64,000 bases of DNA from Incurvaria masculella. Its lineage: Eukaryota; Arthropoda; Insecta; Lepidoptera; Incurvariidae. The notes under the pieces were generated by a model. That model did not search any database. It was not told the origin of the DNA and saw only the letters and a list, made by a program, of their open reading frames with translations. Within the stretch, counting starts at the first letter, position 1, and each line of letters begins with the position of its first letter. Below, piece after piece: positions 55,959 to 64,000 of this stretch. The position numbers and the translations under genes were made by a program. Location of the stretch: the NCBI GenBank assembly GCA_946894095.1, contig OX335651.1, positions 3,618,501 through 3,682,500 of the forward strand, written 5' to 3'.

Positions 55959-56508
55959 TTAAGGTGGCCCAACCCGCTCATCTCCCCATACAAAAGGGGA
56001 AAGAAGATCACGCCCATATTTCTTGTCAGAGATCCAAAATTTTGCTCAAAATAGCTTTATTTGATCGAACTAGATGTCTGATGACCATTGGCATTGTAAA
56101 ATTGTGTTTGGTTTCTAAGTTATGAGGTCCGAAATTTCGAATTTTTGGCGCGTTTTATACAATAACTTTGGAGGTGGATTACGCAATGATAAAGTAAGAA
56201 CATCGTAAAAAGATTAGTCATCAGACATAGGTTATTTAATCAAGAATTATGATCCATTTGGTTTTTGTTACATTTTTGACTACAGCCGTCGTGGTTTACT
56301 TTTAGCTATAAGTCGTTTTGAAATTAAAATTTTCGTAAATCTTACCAAATCATACACTATGCACATTGTCTTTTTTGTGGACATGTTGCATCTTCCTCAT
56401 CACGGAGCCTGTCTTATTCTTTGAAACAGAGAAGGTCCCAGAGCGCAACAGCACGGTTTTGTACCGTGCCCGCGAATGAGTTGGGCCCGCCGGGTTGGGC
56501 CACCTTAA
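55959..56508 (+). mobile_element. TTAA-flanked MITE, complete
   Basis: 550 bp, both ends intact; the reference copy for the family in this window. Confidence 0.92.
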
Positions 56509-56734
56509 TCGTTGCAATCGTCGTTTACTCACACTATTAAATTAAATATTTTAGACATACACCAAATCGTCAGTCCATGGATTATTACATTAATTTAGAA
56601 ACGATTTTTATTTATTATCAAGCACATTGTATCAACAATTCGTGCCTCAAAGTCTATTTAGCACTTTATGACTGAAACTAAATGTGAAAATGTTTCACAT
56701 TTTTTTCTTCTTGCCACTGGAATTGTGCATCGCC

Positions 56735-56941
56735 TTAAGGTACTTGCTTGCGATGACGCTTGGTTCCGGACACCTCTTTCCCTAAAACATGGTTGAAAGA
56801 GGCGATGGCTGGACCCGGCGTGATGCTCGTGAACGGGTGCTGTTTGTGGGAACTGGCCTGCTCCAATTGGTAACATGTTAGATGGCGGATATAGTCCTTG
56901 CAAAATTTCTGATATTTGTCATAAACTGTGGCATATGCCAT
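56735..56941 (-). repeat. repeat with conserved reading frame, copy 2
   Basis: Open for 68 codons on -, aligning with the frame at 19920-20075 (-). Shared core: QLEQAS, HKQHPFTSI, AIAS and LGKE. Probably a fragment of a transposon or retrocopied gene; identity unknown. Confidence 0.55.
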
Positions 56942-57316
56942 GAATTATTGTTTTTTGTGAATTCATATTAATGTATGTATTGCTTTAACCTGAGTTTTCA
57001 AACTCAATATCTTTATTGGTTCATACAACATAACATTATAGAAGACTTTGCGAGCAATGTGAATGTTCGTCGTGTTGTATGCTAAATGGCGCTAGCTCAG
57101 CTTACCTTGCTAGTCTAACTATACAGCTGCAGTTTTTCAGCTAGGACCTATGTGTGAAGGGGTATGAGGGTGTGTGCGAGGGTGTGGGATGGTGTGTGAG
57201 CAAACACACCCTGTTTGCTGTAATATAATGCTTATAATAAATGCTATAAAATGTATATTTTTATGTTTAGTTTCCTTAAAACATAATTCGTAAATACTTA
57301 CTGTTAATGTTAGAAA

Positions 57317-57585
57317 AAAACCGGCCAAGTGCGAGTCGGATTCGAACACGAAGGGTTCCATACCATCGTATAAGATTTTACACAAAACAATCAGGTTTTT
57401 TGTATGGGATCTCCCTTTAATGATTTTTTTTTTATTTTACCTATTTGTTGTTATAGCGGCAAAATAAATACACACTCTGTGAACATTTCAGCTGCCTACC
57501 TATTACGGTTCATGAGATACAGCCCTTTGACAGACGGACGGACGGACGGACGGACAGCGGAGGCTTAGTAATATGGTTCAGTAAT
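57317..57585 (-). mobile_element. GGGTTCCG repeat, far end lost
   Basis: AAAAACCGGCCAAGTGCGAG to GGCTTAGTAATATGGTTC; the final GGGTACGGAACCC is missing. Confidence 0.82.
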
Positions 57586-57664
57586 AATAATACTAAAAAA
57601 ATTACAAACACAAACAAGTATCAGTACCTTGTATATCGGTAAGTGGTTAACAGCTAGCTAACAC

Positions 57665-57806
57665 TTTTGTAAACTTAAACCAAGAGGACGTCGAAAAAAT
57701 TACCAACGGAGTTTCTTGCCAGTTATTCTGCGCTCGGATTGCTGGACTGGTTAATGAAAAAATATATTAAATCCGAGTGCAGTGTATTGCCTATGGATGA
57801 TGAATA
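57665..57806 (+). repeat. ACTAAGTGGACGTTG repeat, copy 4
   Basis: TTTTGTAAACTTAAACCAAG, CGGAGTTTCTTGCCAGTTA, ending GATGATGAATAAACAATTAA. Confidence 0.65.
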
Positions 57807-59755
57807 AACAATTAACAACAAAAAACGTCACACGATTACAAGATACTTTTTAAGGGCCGGAAACGTTCAAAACTCCGTCAACATGAATTTTCTGCCAACA
57901 CTAACTATGTGTGATGTTTATTGCGTTAACTGTACATTTGTGTTTTCAGCAAAATAATGAATATTTTTGTTTCATTACCGCTGTTACAATTGAATTGATA
58001 TTTAATATCAGGCAATAAATGTCTGTGTCTGCACGGTTTTATTAATACTATACCGAATCAAATGAAATCAAAAAGAAAATCATCACGCACATTTAATTTT
58101 CTATGTGGACCCAGCATACATTTAACAAATATTGTTGCCAGATTTTAGAGACAAAATAAATTGGAACAGTGGTTTTGAATACATTAGTAAACTAAGTTTG
58201 TATGGGGAGCGTTATTTTCTGATGTTACGCCCTATTCTTCATTGTCCCACAGAGCACTTTTCCCAAGACAGCGTGTATTCAGACCATTACCAGAAGTTGT
58301 AGCATCTCAAGCGCTATTTCTAGCCATTCGCCGAGCGCAAACAAACAAATCAAAATCCCGCTAATGTATTTTCGTTCGCATCGCGGAGTAGTTCCATGTT
58401 TTATTCATGGACGGTAGAATGCAATGCGTCCTGGCAACATTCGACGCACTGAGAGGGTTTGAGACGCTCGGTGTAGCGTGAGGGTAGTCGGTTCGACAGG
58501 TTGAGCCGCCTGTGTCACGTGTTGTATTTTACACAAAACGGGAAAAAGTGTGAGTGTGAAAAAGCGACAGTTTTGTTGTCACAGACCCGTCTACCCATAT
58601 AACTTTATGGCCGAAATTGTAACACTGTTACCTGCCACTGTAGTATTTTAAATGGAGTTGAGTGGGGCTGTCAGACAAGGTACGAAACAGTGTGATAAGT
58701 GACAGTTGTAATCTGAGAGCATAGGTACGTTACGATCATTGGGACATCTAGTACAAATGATTTATGAAAGAATGAAGAAGCACAAGACCGGGTTTGGTTA
58801 TTTGCTCGTTAAAGGATAGAAGATAAGATAGTGCATGTGCTTATAAAGGGGATAGGCGCTGAGGAGGACGCACTATAGCCAGATTGATATAATACTCTTT
58901 AAGGGTCAGGAATCTAGCATGTATGATAAACGTGCATATTAGAAAAAAATATGTTAAAATATTGATTGCCCAATGCACAATTTGCGATTTCAAACGGTTT
59001 TTAAAAATTAATAGGTGTGAAAGGAATGAGATGTGGAGGGATTCGTCCTTTCTGAATGATATACGGGGTATAATAATGAAGGAAATCCCACTGTATCTCC
59101 GAAGGAACTAACTGCAAGTGGAACTAAGAGTGAAGTATTTTTTTTTTGAAATGCGGAACAGAACGTCTGTCTTTGTATTATTTTGTGAACTGTCAAAATG
59201 ATGGTACTTTGGGACGTGTAGTTATTTAATTTTCTTACTTAGCTAAAGTTTTAAAACAGAAATGTAGAAATTGTTACACTAATATGGTTAGCACTGTTCA
59301 TATTGCGTTATGGAAAAGTAACTATGTATTTTCTAATAGATATTGCAACATGTTATAGCGATAAATTGATTCTAATTGATCCCAACAATTCTACTTCGAC
59401 ATCGATATAATCAAAATTCAGTGCCCAAATGAAAAATAAAACATGATTTCTCCAGCCTCGCGGAACACTTCATCGAATGAAATAAAGGGTCGTCTCAGGT
59501 CATTTCCCGTTTCAAAATCAATTCGAGAAGTCAGCCCGACCCGAACTGTGCCGGGTCGGAGCGAACAAACGACGAACCGATTATTTCCTCGAGATAGCGG
59601 ACTGAAATATTGTGCGCGGCATTGTTGGTCTACCGTCGTGATTATGTTTACCTCGGAGAGGCTGCTGTAGCGATGGCGTGATTAGGACCGCAGTCGGGCA
59701 AATATGGCGCGGCGAGGCAAATGAAGTTGTGTGGCCCGTATAGATATTTGTAGAC
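57807..59755. other. no gene recognised
   Basis: Several short frames without domains. No repeat matched within the window. Confidence 0.4.
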
Positions 59756-59757
59756 AA

Positions 59758-60115
59758 CTAACTGTAGTCTCTACCGTGGAGAATGTTCGTCGGAGCTGCA
59801 TAACGTTGTCTCTTCGTCCCCTTTCTACCACCGCTCGACGCGGAGACAGGAATGCAATGCACTATCGAAATTCCTAAAATAAGAACCAACCGAACCTCTA
59901 GATCCTTTAACTTTAGGGTCGGAAAATTCTGGAATCTACTCCCTGCCGATATACTACCCTGTGAGCACATTCTGGGGTCCTTCAAACGTCGTGTGAAGAA
60001 GCACCCGGCCGGCCGGTATGGATGTCTCAGCCCTCGTGAAAGTTCTAAAGCCCATGGGCTTCGTCGGGAACCTCTTATGTGAGGTCCTGGCGTACGCCAT
60101 ATGCCGCGTAATAAA
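59758..60115 (+). pseudogene. jockey-like LINE 3' end, 5'-truncated
   Basis: Encodes the end of the same LINE type as 46560-47510: one frame gives IPKIRTNRTSRSFNFRVGKF and WNLLPADILPCEHILGSFKR, then VKKHPAGR. The 3' part has GGCCGGCCGGTATGG and AAAGCCCATGGGC and ends GCGTAATAAAAGACAT. Only about 360 bp survive. Confidence 0.75.
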
Positions 60116-60735
60116 AGACATATTCAATGTTTACAAAATGTTAAGCAGAGGTTATCGAACACTTCATAAAGTTTTTCATTCGTTTTAGATTGTTCAACAA
60201 AATTCCAGAGTTTGCTCTCCACCGATGCACGAAAATGTTTTTATGAGATGTAATTATTTTAGGCAAAAAAACAAAAAAAACACCGGTAGCACTCCGGGAG
60301 TGCCGGCAGAAGTGAAAACTTTAGTATTAACGTTTTGTTTAATTATAAGTACAAAAATACTATCATTTATGAGGTAGAATACAATGTTTATTTATTGCGC
60401 TATCGTACACAAATATGACAATTTACATGTTATTATTCATAATATTATATCGTTATTTATTTATATATTACATTAATTTTTATCTCTTAGAAAAATCAAC
60501 TTTCATCCATAATTTCGACGACTTTTTCACCATCGTTATTACCAGAATCATCATCGCAAATTTCTAAAACTGATACAATCGGTTTATCATAGCTGAAGTA
60601 CGAAACAAACAGTTTTGATTCGAATCGATGGATGTTTATTACTCTTTCACGTAAAAACTACTGAATGGATTCTAATGAAACTTTACAATAATATAGCTTA
60701 TACATCAGAATAACACATAGGCTACAATTTATAAA
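60116..60735. other. no gene recognised
   Basis: AT-rich, no supported feature. Confidence 0.4.
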
Positions 60736-60739
60736 GATA

Positions 60740-60805
60740 TTGTGCCCATGGGCTTAAGAACTTTCACGGGGCTGCGAAAACGATGCCAGTAGCGCTACTT
60801 CACAC
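60740..60805 (-). repeat. LINE 3'-UTR scrap
   Basis: GCCCATGGGCTTAAGAACTTT, GGGGCTGCGAAAACGATGCC and CTTCACACCA match the 3' end of 46560-47510 in the same (-) sense. Confidence 0.5.
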
Positions 60806-60858
60806 CAAGGGGAGCGGGGCCGGGGGCGGGGCGGGCGGTCCGACGGGGGCGGGTGCGG

Positions 60859-61010
60859 AACAAAAAGTGCTCAGCGCCGCTAAAGAAGTTTTCACTTCAA
60901 TCTTACGCTTTTTCGATCAGCATCACGTGACCCTGACGCGAGTTTGGAAGTTTTTACCCATCCAACAAAAAGTGCTCAGCGCCGCTAAAGAAGTTTTCAC
61001 TTCAAAAAAT
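60859..61010 (+). repeat. direct repeat of ~42 bp, 104 bp apart
   Basis: AACAAAAAGTGCTCAGCGCC to GTTTTCACTTCAA occurs identically at about 60859 and 60963. One frame reads KVLSAAKEVFTS in both. Confidence 0.8.
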
Positions 61011-61184
61011 TGACAAATGCGAGTAGGTAATATTGATCTTATCGTAATGTAGGAAATAAATAAACATTGAATTTTTTTGACGGTTATTTTCGCTGGTTAT
61101 AATGTCATATGGTAAAACATGAAGGGATTTTTTTTTTAAATTTGTGGAAGGATTAAAGAAGGATCACTTATATAAGCAACATTG

Positions 61185-61270
61185 AGTTTTCCATCCAACT
61201 AAATGTAGCCGTGCAATATATAGCTAGCGCCCTGACATGGCACCTAAATACTTGATCGAGTGGTACGAGC
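61185..61270 (+). repeat. SINE-A tail scrap
   Basis: AATGTAGCCGTGCAATATAT and GCCCTGACATGGCACCTAA. Confidence 0.4.
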
Positions 61271-61274
61271 AATG

Positions 61275-62375
61275 GGCGAGCTTTGGTTGCATGAGTTGCG
61301 TTAACTAATGCTACAATTTTGTAAATATATAGTCAGCTTTCAACGACCCGAGGTCACAATAGACAGATGACATAAAGAAACATTGCATAGACCCAACAAG
61401 TCATTTCCCATTTACTCATTGCCAGTATACTTAGCCCCGATTCAGTTTTCGCAAGTAATGCAACGATTCTCTGCCAAATATTCTGTCTACTTCTCGGCAA
61501 AAACTAAATAATAAATAACGATTGATCTTCGAGGTCGCACAACAATCATTTATGATCAGCTTATATTGGGGTAAAACATGTGTGAATAATGTAATGACAT
61601 TTTAAATACTTAAATAGTTCTGTCTGCAAAGAGAATTAATTTTTAAAGGTTTTTTCTTAACCTACCGTGTTAGTTCGAAGTTATGGGTGAAATCTTGTAT
61701 CTGCATCTTGAACCAGTTATCTCAACTCATTCAGCTGAAAATGTTGCATGCACGTTTAGTAGTTTGTATGACAATGCATAGTAATGATAACACACGACTG
61801 AGATAAATTCGCAACTGGGGGCCCGTTCGGGTAAGACTGAGTGAGAATTCGGCGCTAAATATCAACTCACCTTTATTACAAGTTTGTGTTTTCGCATTTC
61901 TTGAACGTCACATATGTTATTAGATTTACACCGTCGCTGTACATAAAGTTTTCGAAACATTCTTGAAAGTAATTTTAGTTCAGTAAAATTTTGGTTTGTT
62001 CCATGGATACGTTGGAAGGTAAAATAACAGTTCTGTCTGTTATTTCAATACAATTATTGTTTCCAGCTATTTTCAGGTTAACTAACTCCCGAACTCGAAC
62101 TCACTCTTATCCGAAGGAGGCCCCTGAAAAGAACAATACCCGAAGGTAATACTAACTAGTATCAAAAGTGACATTTCGTCCATAAATAATGTGTCAAAGT
62201 AATTTTAAAAAGTACTACTTTTCGTTAGTTTTAGTTTCAGTTACCACTATTTATCTCGACCTTACTGTCATGATTATAAGCACTCACAGCTCAGGAACAA
62301 AAATTCATCCTATGACTGTTTAAAATCACAAACACTTGAATTGATGGCATGCCGTACAAAGCAACTCTTTGAGTT
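61275..62375. other. no gene recognised
   Basis: No supported feature. Confidence 0.4.
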
Positions 62376-62379
62376 TATT

Positions 62380-63444
62380 TATATTTTTTTTTATTTTTTT
62401 TTTTATTTTTAATCATTTATTCAAACAAATAGAGAATATAGTATGTGCATTATAAATAAAATATCTCCTCTAGGTCTGCCGAGGCAGCCATTGTCCCTAA
62501 AATACTGATAGCATTTCCTCTTTGAATTTCAATGCTTATGCGGCGAACAAAAAACATTTTGGAGCGTGAATCGCCCGAGGTCTCTCTTAAGAGTTTTCCA
62601 AGCACATCTGCGAAAGCTAAGGACTCGGATGACCACGCACCAAGAGTTTCCACCGCAAAAGGTAAAAATTCAAAGAGGTCTGATAGCGACTCATATTTTT
62701 GTCTTTTGTTACCTGCAGCAATGGCTGCCGCAGCCCCACCTAAGCGCGAGGAAGCAAGGACGTGGCTCGGCGCTAGTGTGTCAGCGCACGTTGCATCCCA
62801 CACTAATGCCTTTCCCTTTTTCCACGGGACCAGGGACATACCGTCTGGTCTTTTGCCGTCTGATCGAAACAGGCCTGGCGGTTCTAGTATGCCTGGGATT
62901 CCAGCGGAGTTCAAAGATCGTTTGATAATGTTGTTGATTGCATAATGTCTAGGCATGCGACCTGCACTCCGCCGGCATGACAGCCCATGATGACCAAAGC
63001 TATCAACGCCGGACCCGCAGATACAAGTTGACACACCTTAGCCCCAATCCGGAGAGCGATGCAAATCCGTAGCGTGTTTTTCTCCAGAAGGGTGCCGAGG
63101 TGTGGTGAGGGGTAAGCTTTAAGCCACGCCCCAGATTCCTCGCAAGTAACTCCTAGCAAACGAGCTTTGATTGTTTCTGTGCCAGCAAGGAGATCTGAAT
63201 GTGTAATCTTTATTAACGGTGTGTCCCAATTTCTTTGAACCTTCGGTGCTATTGGCATCTCGGCAGTCCCTGCCCTCGATCTCCAAGCTTCTGTAGCTTC
63301 CCCCGCATAGTTGACCTCAAAATCACTGCCAAGTGATGGATTAAGGATTGCACCAATGAGGTCAATACTAGCATGAGTAGAAGCTAAAAAAGCCGGAAGG
63401 GCGATGTCAGCGACACGTCGAATACCAATACCTCCAAATACTGC
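62380..63444 (-). pseudogene. LINE C-terminal part with restriction-like endonuclease, truncated
   Basis: On -, from 63444: GGIGIRRVADIALPAFLAST, then NWDTPLIKITHSDLLAGTE, LGTLLEKNTLRICIALRIGA; after a frameshift near 63035, CICGSGVDSFGHHGLSC (a CCHC-like cluster), then KRPDG and VWDATCADTLAPSHV, ending EEIFYL at 62450. RPD followed by D after about 15 residues, next to a Cys/His cluster, fits the restriction-like endonuclease of some non-LTR retrotransposons. An A-rich tail (T runs at 62380-62412) and a polyadenylation signal follow. It is 5'-truncated at 63444. Confidence 0.65.
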
Positions 63445-63447
63445 TAA

Positions 63448-64000
63448 ATACTGCTAGGGAAACTAGAACATTATGGTGTTAGAGAAAAAGAATTAAGGAT
63501 ATGTAAATCATATCTATCAAATAGAAAACAAGTCTGTGATGTAAACGGCACTAAGTCTGATGTAGAATCGATCACTATGGGTGTACCGCAGGGCTCAATT
63601 CTGGGACCATTGTTCTTTTTGATTTACATTAATGACATTTCAAGCTGCATCGCAACAGACATCGAGATGGTTTTATTTGCTGATGACATATCATTAATTG
63701 TAAAAGATCAAAATATATCGGACCTGCGGGTGTCCTTTATACAAGCCATAAACTCACTAAAATTATGGTTTGAAGCCAATAACCTTCTTTTAAATGTAAG
63801 TAAAACTAACTTAATGCACTTTGTGCTGGGGACCCAGAAACGCTATGTGAATCATGATGTTTTAAATGCAGCACATGATTTGTCTTTGAGTATAACTAAG
63901 GAAATAACATTTCTTGGTGTAGTATTTGACAATCGTTTTACATGGAAACCACATATTGATAAGCTTGCTGCTAAGCTTAGCTCTGCATGCTATGCAGTAA
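63448..64000 (+). pseudogene. LINE reverse transcriptase fragment (jockey/CR1-like), runs off window
   Basis: One frame stays open from 63448 to the window end, about 184 residues. It reads GVPQGSILGPLFFLIYINDI (RT block 4) and FADDISLIV, the catalytic F-A-D-D block, then LLLNVSKTNLMHF and ITFLGVVFDNRFTWKPHID. The N-terminal RT, endonuclease and ORF1 are missing on the left, where it abuts the - strand LINE. No stop or frameshift is seen in this part. Confidence 0.85.

Overview
The window looks like moth or butterfly (Lepidoptera) nuclear DNA. It is AT-rich, nearly gene-free and packed with short interspersed and foldback repeats. These include tRNA-derived SINEs with Pol III A and B boxes, TTAA-flanked MITEs, an abundant repeat starting GGGTTCCGTACCC and ending CTTGGCCGGTTTT, and 5'-truncated LINE 3' ends. 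Assignment to Lepidoptera rests on the look of these repeats, not on a database search.

1-18 kb: part of one host gene on the + strand. Four exons (5790-6009, 7685-7787, 8714-8867, 14167-14296) have splice sites whose phases fit one another (1, 2, 0, 1). They encode a fragment with an 11-arginine run and a transmembrane segment. I do not recognise the gene. The end of the first exon, with its splice donor, is the first unit of a roughly 108-bp tandem array running 1 kb into the intron. Decayed copies of the fourth exon lie 1.2-2 kb upstream of it. The introns hold nested MITEs, SINEs and foldback elements.

17-37 kb: intergenic or intronic repeat land. It contains a three-layer nest of elements (17 kb), a 31-bp minisatellite open in all six frames (26.4 kb), a 367-bp foldback flanked by TTAA (27.2 kb), SINEs, inverted pairs of the GGGTTCCG repeat (34.4-35.1 kb) and two elements with GCAGTGCGATTACGAAGC ends (35.4-36.0 kb).

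37.9-44.5 kb: a Ty3/gypsy-type retrotransposon with gag, protease, reverse transcriptase, RNase H and integrase, and no env. Two features stand out. A textbook -1 frameshift signal (slippery A AAA AAC, 7-nt spacer, H-type pseudoknot) sits at the gag stop. Between protease and reverse transcriptase, pol carries two tandem segments that read as BAG domains, the Hsp70-binding co-chaperone module. The first keeps the four residues that contact Hsc70 in BAG1. I know of no described retrotransposon with this layout, and it is the main candidate here for something new. The copy is dead: pol shifts frame at an A10 run and has lost the first catalytic Asp region of RNase H. I could not identify a pair of LTRs.

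44.5-64 kb: AT-rich tandem repeats, decayed jockey-like LINE 3' ends, and a second SINE family whose head folds as a complete cloverleaf resembling a leucine-type tRNA. One insertion of that SINE is a near-perfect head-to-head dimer with a 15-bp target duplication. At the right edge, two truncated LINE fragments meet back to back: a restriction-like-endonuclease type on - and a jockey/CR1-like reverse transcriptase on +, the latter running off the window.
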